From positions 62,001 through 126,000 of the forward strand of contig NZ_JBHUEM010000028.1 in NCBI RefSeq assembly GCF_042680805.1: a stretch of DNA of 64,000 nt, written 5' to 3'. Numbering within the stretch: position 1 is the first letter of the stretch; each line of letters starts with the position of its first letter. Origin of the DNA: Bacillus_CJ salitolerans. Lineage in GTDB: Bacteria > Bacillota > Bacilli > Bacillales > SA4. A program made the translations under genes and the position numbers. Of this stretch, positions 17,035 through 24,497 are shown in pieces. Under the pieces are notes generated by a model. The model saw only the letters and a program-made list of their open reading frames with translations, had not been told where the DNA came from and searched no databases.

Positions 17035-18207
17035 GTGAGAAGTGAATTGTATTTACCTAATTCTCTTTTACTAGGTAGTGGAAGCATACAAGAAGTCGGT
17101 GAAAAAGCCACTTCTCTTCAAGCGACACATGTATTAATTGTCATTGGCTCTTTATTAACAGATGGTCCGTTCCGAACACAGCTTGATAATAGTATGAGGA
17201 AACGTGGATTAAAGGCTACATACTTCACGCACATAAACGAAGAGCCAACGAGTATGCATTTGAAAATGGCTCTAGCTCAAATAAACGAATGTAAAGCAGA
17301 TTGCATTGTAGCGATTGGTGGCGGAAGTGTCATTGATCTGGCTAAAGCCATATCTGTTTTCGCTATGAATAAAGATTGTAGCTTAGATGACATATCTAAC
17401 ATGAAATCAATCAATAGACTTCCACTCATTGTCGTTCCAACAACAGCAGGAACAGGGTCGGAAGCAACGAAAGTAATGGTGATCACAGATGTTGTAAGTG
17501 GTGAGAAAAAGAATCCTGGGCATATAGGACTTATCCCAGATGTTGCGATTCTTGATCCACAGTTAACGGTCAGCTTGCCACCGCCTATTACAGCTTATAC
17601 AGGTATGGATGCATTAGCACACGCCATTGAAGCGTATGTGTCAACTCGGGCTACCACGCTGAGTGATCATTATGCACTAGAAGCTATTCGGACCATTGTC
17701 GAAGCATTACCGAAAGCGTATGAAAATGGAAATGATATAGAGGCAAGGGAGAAAATGCTACTTGCAAGCTCCTACGCAGGTATTGCTTTTTCGAACTCAT
17801 CTACGAATCTAGCTCATGCAATGGCAAGACCGCTTGGAGCAAGATACCACATTCCACATGGCTTATGTGTTGCGTTATTATTACCATTTGTCATCGAGTA
17901 TGGATTGGAGGGATCCAAGGATCGATATGCCAAAATAGCCGAAGTAATGGGCTGTATTGGAGGAGCGAACAAAGCAGCAATGGCAAGGGAGCTTGTAAGA
18001 GTAGTAAAAGATTTCAATACTTCCTTTCATATTTGGGAGGATGGACTCTCGTATTTTGATACTGTCACTCATTTTGAAGATGTACTACCGATTTTAGTAA
18101 ATGATGCTTTATCTGGAAATGGAATCACAACAAACCACTTGATTCCCACTGAAAAAGATGTAGAAAGAGTGTACAAAGAATTATGGGGTAAATTAACCAG
18201 TCTGTAG
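17035..18207 (+). CDS. iron-containing (group III) alcohol dehydrogenase
   Basis: A 390-residue Fe-ADH. The N-terminal nucleotide-binding half has VAIGGGSVIDLAKAI and the PTTAGTGSEAT loop. The C-terminal metal half supplies ligands in ILDPQL, GMDALAHAIEAYVS and the HIPHGLCVALLLP histidines. GGGAGG nine bases before GTG 17035 gives the start. It interconverts an aldehyde and an alcohol with NAD(P)H; a small polar substrate is typical, as for lactaldehyde or phosphonoacetaldehyde enzymes. It sits between the GntR regulator and the ThDP enzyme, so it may handle the aldehyde that the latter forms, or make its substrate. That link is inferred. Confidence 0.88.
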   Translation: MRSELYLPNSLLLGSGSIQEVGEKATSLQATHVLIVIGSLLTDGPFRTQLDNSMRKRGLKATYFTHINEEPTSMHLKMALAQINECKADCIVAIGGGSVIDLAKAISVFAMNKDCSLDDISNMKSINRLPLIVVPTTAGTGSEATKVMVITDVVSGEKKNPGHIGLIPDVAILDPQLTVSLPPPITAYTGMDALAHAIEAYVSTRATTLSDHYALEAIRTIVEALPKAYENGNDIEAREKMLLASSYAGIAFSNSSTNLAHAMARPLGARYHIPHGLCVALLLPFVIEYGLEGSKDRYAKIAEVMGCIGGANKAAMARELVRVVKDFNTSFHIWEDGLSYFDTVTHFEDVLPILVNDALSGNGITTNHLIPTEKDVERVYKELWGKLTSL

Positions 18208-18326
18208 TTCTCGAGAAATGAATGCCTTACTTCTTTAGAGATAATACACACTCAAAAAATGCATTCCTAACTTCAAAATGAAAAAAATGTGCAAAACTAA
18301 ACCGTTTAGGTGCTGGAGGGAAATAG

Positions 18327-20072
18327 ATGGAATTGTCTGGTGGAGAAGTAGTCGCTAAAATGTTAAGTGTTGAAAATGTTGAGAAAGTATTCGGTATTAT
18401 TGACGGAACCTACTTTGGGTTTTATTCGAATCTAAAAAACTACGGTATTGAATTGGTCACTCCACGAAATGAGGCTAGTGCTGCTCACATGGCGGGGGCA
18501 TATGCGCGGGTAACGGGAAAACTTGGCGTTTGTATGGCAAGCAATGGTCCAGGAGTAGCCAATATTTTACCTGGTTTAGTTGTGGAGGAAGGCGAAGGAA
18601 ATAGAGTACTAGTTATTACTAGTTCAAGAAGAACGGGCATTATGTATCCAGACCGTGGTGGTACGTATCAATGCTTTGACCAGGTTGGCGTTATCTCGAA
18701 AATCGCAAAATGGAGTCAAGCAGTACCTTCCTTTGATCGAATTCCAGAAATGCTACGAACAGCTTTACGAAAATGTTATGAAGGCAGACCTGGTGTCGTC
18801 CACATTGATATACCAGAAAACATCATCAATACAAAGGTGAAGTGTGACATCTCTTTTTGGGAACCACACCAATATCGCCTGACAGAAATGCCCGGTGCTT
18901 CTGATCAGCAATTGGCTCGTACAGTAGATTTGCTCATCAATGCAGAGTTTCCTCTTATTCATGCTGGTAGTGGAGTGGTTCATGCCCATGCATATGAAGA
19001 ATTAGAGATGGTTGCTGAACTAATGCAATCGCTGGTCACCACGAGCTGGGCTGCAAGAGGGGTCATCCGTGAGAGTAATCCTTTGACGATTCCTATGATT
19101 CATATTCAAACCAATAATAAGGCAAGAAATGAAGCAGATGTTGTGCTTGTTCTCGGTTCAAGACTTGGTGAAACAGATTGGTGGGGGAAAGCCCCTTATT
19201 GGAATGCAAGTCAAAAAATGATCCAGGTTGACCTTGATCCAGGTATATTAGGAGCAAATAAGCCTGTAGATGTTGCGATTCAAGCAGATGTAAAAACCTT
19301 TCTAACACAGCTGTATACTAAGTTACTTGAGAGAAAAGACGAGATTTCCGTGCAAAATCGAAAAACGAAAATGGAGCGGATCCTTGCTGATAAAAAGAAA
19401 AATCGGACGAAGCTAGATCAGCAATTAGAGGAATATACAGTTCCAATGAACCCAGCCCATGTCCCTTCCATTTGTCAGGAGGTATTCCCAGAAGATACGA
19501 TTAAAGTCTTAGATGGTGGAAATTCCGTTATTTGGGCTAATTTTTTCTCTGCTATTGAAAAGCCAGGTTCTGTTATCTCCACCTATAAGTTCGGTATGTT
19601 AGGGGCAGGGGTAGGTCAGGCGCTAGGAGCAGCGGCGGCAAATCCATATCGTCCAGTATGCTGCATTATCGGAGACGGAGCGATGGGTTTTCAAATGCAG
19701 GAAATTGAAACAGCTGTACGAAACAATCTACAAATTATTTATATTGTCATGTGTGATCGACAATGGGGAATGGTGAAAATGAACCAACAATTCTCCTTAA
19801 AGCCGATTAAAACGGTGCTGAAGAAATCATTAAGTTCTGAAGAGACAATCAATGCGGATCTAGGGGAAATCCAATTTGATAAATTAGCAGAGAGTATGGG
19901 CGCACATGGAGAATACGTGAATGACGCCAAAGATCTGAAGCCTGCATTAGAACGAGCTTTAGAAACGGGTAAATGTGCAGTGATCCATGTAGATGTTGAT
20001 CCAGTCAAACATATGTGGGCTCCAGGATTAAAATACTTCAAAGATATGCATCAAGAGCCAAAGGGTAAATAA
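18327..20072 (+). CDS. thiamine diphosphate-dependent enzyme, acetolactate synthase/decarboxylase superfamily
   Basis: A 581-residue protein with the three-domain POX/ALS layout: Pyr domain (about 1-165) with the activating glutamate in PRNEASAAHMAGAYAR and the SNGPGVANIL loop, a central Rossmann domain (about 190-330, VVLVLGSRLGETDWW), and a PP domain (about 370-560). The Mg-ThDP motif opens GDGAMGFQMQE at about 449, but the usual NN partner is replaced by CDR (CDRQWG, about 474-479). It could decarboxylate a 2-oxo acid or cleave or ligate a C-C bond. I cannot decide between decarboxylase, lyase and synthase. GGAGGG precedes ATG. Its stop overlaps the transporter start (TAATG), so they are translationally coupled. 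Confidence 0.85.
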   Translation: MELSGGEVVAKMLSVENVEKVFGIIDGTYFGFYSNLKNYGIELVTPRNEASAAHMAGAYARVTGKLGVCMASNGPGVANILPGLVVEEGEGNRVLVITSSRRTGIMYPDRGGTYQCFDQVGVISKIAKWSQAVPSFDRIPEMLRTALRKCYEGRPGVVHIDIPENIINTKVKCDISFWEPHQYRLTEMPGASDQQLARTVDLLINAEFPLIHAGSGVVHAHAYEELEMVAELMQSLVTTSWAARGVIRESNPLTIPMIHIQTNNKARNEADVVLVLGSRLGETDWWGKAPYWNASQKMIQVDLDPGILGANKPVDVAIQADVKTFLTQLYTKLLERKDEISVQNRKTKMERILADKKKNRTKLDQQLEEYTVPMNPAHVPSICQEVFPEDTIKVLDGGNSVIWANFFSAIEKPGSVISTYKFGMLGAGVGQALGAAAANPYRPVCCIIGDGAMGFQMQEIETAVRNNLQIIYIVMCDRQWGMVKMNQQFSLKPIKTVLKKSLSSEETINADLGEIQFDKLAESMGAHGEYVNDAKDLKPALERALETGKCAVIHVDVDPVKHMWAPGLKYFKDMHQEPKGK

Positions 20073-20998
20073 TGACGATCGATCAAGTACAACTCAACTT
20101 TAATCCGACTACCCTGACTATCATGAATATTGCAATTGCCATTATTATGTTAGGTGTAGCACTAGATTTACGGATTACTGATTTCAAACGAACGTTTTCA
20201 TCCCCTAAACCCATATTAATTGGTCTTACTGGTCAATTTCTTTTGTTACCTGCGTTTACGTATTTATTAGTAATGGCCATAAAGCCTGGGCCAAGTATTG
20301 CGTTAGGGTTATTTCTTATCGCAGCTTGTCCGGGTGGGAATTTATCCAATTTTTTAACCTATCTTTCAAAAGGGAATACGCCGTTATCCATCACGATGTC
20401 AGCAGTTTCGACGGTTATCGCGATTGTGATGACACCAATTAATGTCATGTTTTGGGGGTCACTATATCCAGGTACAAATGCGCTGTTACGATCATTTACC
20501 ATCAGTCCAGTGGATATGCTTATTTCCATTTTCATGATGCTTGGTTTACCACTGATTATTGGGATGCTTATTAATTATAAATATCCTTTGTTTGCCAAAA
20601 AACTAAATAAAGGGATGAAGTATTTCTCGATCATCTTTTTTATCGTGTTTCTACTAGCGGCACTTGCAGCGAACTTTACTTACTTTATCCAATTTGTTGG
20701 CATGGTTGTGTTCGTTGTATTCCTGCAAAATCTTGTGGCGATTCTATCAGGCTATTTTATGGCACGGACGATGAAGCTACCTGAAGTAGACCGTCGTGCC
20801 ATTGCGATCGAGATTGGTATTCAAAACTCAGGGCTTGGGTTAATTCTCATCTTTAACTTTTTCGATGGATTAGGCGGAATGGCAATCGTAGCAGCGTGGT
20901 GGGGAGTGTGGCATTTAGTATCAGGCTTAACTCTTGCTACTTTCTGGTCTCGCAAAAAGCCCAAAACACAGCCTATTGATGAGGGGTTACACGTATGA
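20072..20998 (+). CDS. bile acid:sodium symporter (BASS) family transporter
   Basis: A 308-residue membrane protein with about nine or ten helices. BASS landmarks are the N-terminal MLGVALDLRITDFKR, the discontinuous helix sequence AACPGGNLSNFLTYL that binds sodium, and the later EIGIQNSGLGLIL motif. Members carry 2-oxo acids such as pyruvate or ketopantoate, or other organic anions, with Na+. The start overlaps the ThDP enzyme stop and its end overlaps the epimerase start by four bases. It is therefore firmly part of the operon and most likely imports the acid substrate of the pathway. Confidence 0.9.
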   Translation: MTIDQVQLNFNPTTLTIMNIAIAIIMLGVALDLRITDFKRTFSSPKPILIGLTGQFLLLPAFTYLLVMAIKPGPSIALGLFLIAACPGGNLSNFLTYLSKGNTPLSITMSAVSTVIAIVMTPINVMFWGSLYPGTNALLRSFTISPVDMLISIFMMLGLPLIIGMLINYKYPLFAKKLNKGMKYFSIIFFIVFLLAALAANFTYFIQFVGMVVFVVFLQNLVAILSGYFMARTMKLPEVDRRAIAIEIGIQNSGLGLILIFNFFDGLGGMAIVAAWWGVWHLVSGLTLATFWSRKKPKTQPIDEGLHV

Positions 20999-21951
20999 AT
21001 GTATTAATTACCGGAGCATCGGGATATCTTGGCACCCATCTTTTAAAAAGATTGGTAGAGTTGAATCAGAATGAAGGATCTACATGGAATATTGTCGCGG
21101 CAGATATTCGGGAACCACGTATAAAGGACTCTAGTATTCAATTTGTTAACTTAGATGTACGTTCACCGCAAATAAACGAATTGATGAAACAATATCATAT
21201 TGAAACGGTGGTTCACTTAGCGTCCATTGTGACACCAGGGAAGAAGAGTAATCGAGAATTTGAATATTCCGTAGACGTCATCGGAACAGAAAATGTAGTA
21301 AAGGCTTGTGTGGAGAATCATGTAAAACGAATCGTTCTAACATCAAGTGGAGCCGCGTATGGATATCACCCTGATAATGCGGAATGGATTAAAGAAGATC
21401 ATCCAATTAGAGGAAACGAAGAGTTCTCGTATTCATATCATAAGCGCCTGGTGGAAGAGCTATTGTCTAAATTTCGAACCAATCATCCAGAGCTGGAACA
21501 AGTCATTTTTCGGGTGGGGACGATTCTTGGTGACACCACTAACAATCAAATTACTTCTTTGTTTGAGAAGAAAATGTTAATTGGTATATCAGGCTCTCAA
21601 AGTCCTTTTGTATTTATTTGGGATCAGGATGTTGTGGAATGTTTGATAAGAGGGATTACAGGAACAAAAACGGGGATATTCAATGTTGCGGGGGATGGTG
21701 TGGTCACGATTGATGAAGCTTCTAGCATTCTTGGAAAACGGGTATTGTGGCTCCCTGCTTGGTTCTTAAAAGCTATACTTTTTATTTTGAAAAGACTATC
21801 ATTAACCCAGTATGGCGAAGAGCAGGTCAATTTCCTGCGATATCGTCCTGTTCTTGATAATCATAAATTGAAGGAAAGCTTCGGATACACACCACAGCAA
21901 ACCTCAAAAGAAGTATTTCTATATTTCTTAGCAAATAGGAACTTGAATTAA
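20995..21951 (+). CDS. extended SDR, NAD-dependent epimerase/dehydratase family
   Basis: 318 residues with the extended short-chain dehydrogenase fold: GASGYLGTHLLKRL dinucleotide motif at the N-terminus, HLASIVTPG, the catalytic SSGAAYGY and YSYHKRLVEELL (Tyr and Lys of YxxxK, here YHKRL; note YSYHK as the candidate active-site stretch), and FRVGTILG. The C-terminal substrate region contains two hydrophobic segments (FLKAILFILKRL) that may touch the membrane. The start overlaps the transporter stop. It probably oxidises or epimerises a hydroxyl-bearing intermediate. The family is too broad for a reaction. Confidence 0.85.
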   Translation: MNVLITGASGYLGTHLLKRLVELNQNEGSTWNIVAADIREPRIKDSSIQFVNLDVRSPQINELMKQYHIETVVHLASIVTPGKKSNREFEYSVDVIGTENVVKACVENHVKRIVLTSSGAAYGYHPDNAEWIKEDHPIRGNEEFSYSYHKRLVEELLSKFRTNHPELEQVIFRVGTILGDTTNNQITSLFEKKMLIGISGSQSPFVFIWDQDVVECLIRGITGTKTGIFNVAGDGVVTIDEASSILGKRVLWLPAWFLKAILFILKRLSLTQYGEEQVNFLRYRPVLDNHKLKESFGYTPQQTSKEVFLYFLANRNLN

Positions 21952-21960
21952 ACGTTATCA

Positions 21961-21990
21961 AAAAAGGTCAGTGTATACTGGCCTTTTTTA
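21961..21990 (+). terminator. terminator between epimerase and SDR genes
   Basis: AAAAAGGTCAGT pairs with ACTGGCCTTTTTT around GTAT. It is only 10 bases after the epimerase stop and 18 bases before the SDR start, so SDR expression needs read-through or reinitiated transcription. Confidence 0.8.
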
Positions 21991-22007
21991 AAAAGGGTGG
22001 GTTTATT

Positions 22008-22826
22008 TTGAAAAGGGATGCATTAAATGGAAAAAACGTATTAATTACAGGAGCTGCAGGTGGACTTGGAACAGAGCTTTGTGTAGCATTCGGGACTAGA
22101 GGAGCAACGATTATTGCATTAGATCTAGACCTTGATAGACTCCAAGCTTTACAATTTCTTTTACAAGAAAAGGACATACAGTGTGGAATCTTTGTATTAG
22201 ATATAACCAATAAAGAACAATGTAAAAAGACGATAGATGAGATTGAAAAAATTCACGATTCCATTGATGTTGTCGTGCATAATGCGGGAGTCTCTCATAG
22301 AAGTCCGTTCATTGATACGAAGCTTGATGTTCTTGAAAACGTACTAGCCGTAAATGTAAATGGACCAGTGAATGTAACCCACTATACGCTCCAGCAAATT
22401 ATCAAAAATAAAGGAACATACGTTGCGATTTCAAGCGTTGCAGGTTTTGCACCCCTTTTTGGAAGAACAGGATATGCAGCAAGTAAGCATGCCTTGCATG
22501 GTTTTTTTGAAACATTGCGTTCAGAAGTCGAAGATTTAGGGGTAAAGGTTTTGCTTGTGTATCCATCCTTTATCCAAACAGGTTTAGTCCAAAATGCTTT
22601 AGGCGGAGACGGGAAAAAGGTATCCCAATCACTACAAACAATCGGGAATGTATTAACCCCTGCTTATGTATCAGAGTGTATTGTAAAAGGAGTATTAAAG
22701 CAGAAGAAAAGGCTTTATATTAGTCCCGTTTCTAAAGTATCTCTATGGATGAGTAGAATTGCTCCTAGTTGCTATATTAGGTTAATGAAGAAAAAGGTGA
22801 GGGCGGAGTTTGGGCAGAACCAGTAA
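22008..22826 (+). CDS. classical short-chain dehydrogenase/reductase
   Basis: 272 residues with the classical SDR motifs: VLITGAAGGLGTEL (cofactor Gly-rich loop), VVHNAGVS, catalytic Ser in AISSVAGFAP, and YAASKHALHGFF giving YxxxK. The last part (KKRLYISPVSKVSLWMSRIA) is extended and basic. TTG 22008 preceded by AAGGGTGGG is the only sensible start in frame. It follows the GntR-linked cluster but beyond a terminator, so its membership in the pathway is probable and not proven. Confidence 0.85.
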   Translation: MKRDALNGKNVLITGAAGGLGTELCVAFGTRGATIIALDLDLDRLQALQFLLQEKDIQCGIFVLDITNKEQCKKTIDEIEKIHDSIDVVVHNAGVSHRSPFIDTKLDVLENVLAVNVNGPVNVTHYTLQQIIKNKGTYVAISSVAGFAPLFGRTGYAASKHALHGFFETLRSEVEDLGVKVLLVYPSFIQTGLVQNALGGDGKKVSQSLQTIGNVLTPAYVSECIVKGVLKQKKRLYISPVSKVSLWMSRIAPSCYIRLMKKKVRAEFGQNQ

Positions 22827-22838
22827 TGAGTTGAATGT

Positions 22839-22875
22839 AGTGCCTACCTTAAAATTAGGGTTAGGCACTTTTTTT
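22839..22875 (+). terminator. terminator of the SDR gene
   Basis: AGTGCCTA pairs with TTAGGCACT across a 14-base loop, followed by T7. The region 22.88-23.1 kb beyond it shows nothing recognisable. Confidence 0.85.
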
Positions 22876-23104
22876 CCTAGTTCCTGTAGTTTTTACTTTT
22901 GAGTGTAGCTAGTTTATATAAAGGTAGATCTAGAAAAACAAAAAAAGAATGAATTTGTAAGGATCGTAGAAAAAAATTGATTTGAAAAGGAAAACGGCAC
23001 TCATGCATCAAATAATAATGTAAGAGAATTTCCAAAGAAATGGAATTGGAAGGATACTGATTTTATTGTTAGTAGAGTTTCCATTTTCATTAATCGTTGT
23101 TGGT

Positions 23105-23126
23105 TTTAAACAAACGTTTGTTTAAA
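23105..23126. promoter_or_regulatory. 22-bp perfect palindrome, likely TetR-type operator (copy 2)
   Basis: It has the same AAACAAACGTTTGTTT core as at 12655, extended by TTT/AAA arms, with the same AATCGAAAGG about six bases downstream. It lies 50 bases before the helix-hairpin-helix relic. Confidence 0.6.
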
Positions 23127-23175
23127 CAATAATCGAAAGGCTCAACCAGTTGAAAAAAGTAGGAAGGGGAAGTAA

Positions 23176-23386
23176 GTGAAAAATAGTACTAATACAAGAC
23201 CAGAAAGTATTGCCCAATATTGGGAAGCCTACAACACATGCACTTGTAAATACTGGATATGATAAGCTTGACCAATTATCAGCTGTATCGGAAGCCGAAA
23301 CATTACATAGTGTTGGACCGAAAGCAGTAAGACTATTAACTGAAGCACCAAAGGAGCGTGGTTTATCTTTTGCCAAAAAAGACTAG
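23176..23386 (+). pseudogene. small helix-hairpin-helix DNA-binding protein gene with a start-proximal frameshift
   Basis: The frame 23180-23386 encodes IGKPTTHALVNTGYDKLDQL and VGPKAVRLLTEA, two copies of the helix-hairpin-helix pattern known from short (60-70 residue) Bacillus HhH proteins related to the RNA polymerase alpha C-terminal fold. It opens directly after a TGA. A well-placed GTG at 23176 (AAGGGG six bases upstream) would read into it if the next five As were four. The second HhH also looks two residues short (SEAETLHSVGPKA). Either a one-base sequencing error or a young pseudogene; the internal shortening favours decay. Confidence 0.6.
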
Positions 23387-23441
23387 AGTAATAAGGTAGT
23401 TATACCATTTATTAAAGACAATTAATAAGGGGATGAATAGC

Positions 23442-24149
23442 GTGACATATGAAGAAATCATGCAACAGCTTGAAGAATTAGGTTCAGAACAAACGAAAAA
23501 AATCTATGACAACCATGGAGTGAAAGAACCCTTCTACGGGGTGAAGATTGGAGATTTAAAAAAACTAGTTAAGTATGTGAAAAAAAATCATGAACTAGCT
23601 TTGGATTTATATGACTCAGGGAATCATGATGCGATGTATTTAGCAGGTCTATCAGTTAATCCAAAATTAATGACAAAAGAGACGTTACTAGAATGGGCCA
23701 GAAAAGCTTACTGGTATATGGTGGCTGAATATACAGTGGCTCAGGTTGCAGCTGAAGGTGATTATGCACTTGAACTCGCAAGAGAGTGGATGAAATCTGA
23801 CGATGAAATGCTAGCGGTGTGTGGTTGGAGTACATATGCTAATTATTTGTCTATCACTCCAGATGAAAAGCTAGATTTCGCAGAAATAAGAAGCTTGTTG
23901 AACGAAGTGAAAACCACCATTCATGAAGAAAGAAACCGAGTCAGATATGTAATGAATGGATTTGTAATCTCAGTGGGCACTTATGTTCCAGAACTAACTG
24001 ATGAAGCAAAAAAAGTAGCAGATTCGATTGGAAAGGTCCAGGTAGATGTAGGAAATACGGCGTGTAAGGTACCCGTTGCTTCAGATTACATTAAAAAAGT
24101 AGAAGAGAAGAATAAAGTAGGGATGAAGCGAAAGACATGTATTTGCTAA
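23442..24149 (+). CDS. AlkD-like DNA alkylation repair protein (HEAT-like repeats)
   Basis: A 235-residue all-helical protein of the DNA-alkylation-repair family: FYGVKIGDLKKLVKYVKKNH, MYLAGLSVNPKLMTKE, then paired helices ending AKKVADSIGKVQVDVGNTACKVP. AlkD-type enzymes excise N3- and N7-alkylpurines using HEAT-like repeats to cradle DNA. The Trp/Asp residues needed for AlkD catalysis cannot be aligned with certainty here. The GTG at 23442 lies ten bases after AAGGGG and is a better start than ATG 23433, which is adjacent to it. The gene stands alone. Confidence 0.8.
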   Translation: MTYEEIMQQLEELGSEQTKKIYDNHGVKEPFYGVKIGDLKKLVKYVKKNHELALDLYDSGNHDAMYLAGLSVNPKLMTKETLLEWARKAYWYMVAEYTVAQVAAEGDYALELAREWMKSDDEMLAVCGWSTYANYLSITPDEKLDFAEIRSLLNEVKTTIHEERNRVRYVMNGFVISVGTYVPELTDEAKKVADSIGKVQVDVGNTACKVPVASDYIKKVEEKNKVGMKRKTCIC

Positions 24150-24269
24150 TGGTGAAAAGAAGCAACGACTCCTGCTTCTTTATATGTGCCGGACGTTAAA
24201 AATCGGACATTATAAGTTCGGATATACCCAATGTAAAAAAATGCCGTCCCGCATCAGCACATAATCGTC

Positions 24270-24345
24270 TACATCGCCAAATCCGGGTCAAACTCATCCA
24301 TTTACCGGTCAAACCTGAACAAATCCGGTTCAAAACTTACCGCAT
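24270..24345. repeat. short degenerate CGGTCAAA array
   Basis: Four or so units, CCGGGTCAAACTC, ACCGGTCAAACCTG, TCCGGTTCAAAAC and a fragment, matching the array at 8455. It lies after the alkylation-repair gene. The rest of the 24.15-24.5 kb gap is AT-rich leader. Confidence 0.55.
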
Positions 24346-24497
24346 TTCTAGTGAACGAAACCTAACCACACTGTTGTTTAGTTGACTATGACAAACTTAT
24401 TTATGAATTTTTTCCACAGCAGTGAAGGAACCATTACACTATTGGTAGAAAATAGCATAAGTAATCACGATCACACTTTTAAGGTAGGAGTATCAAA

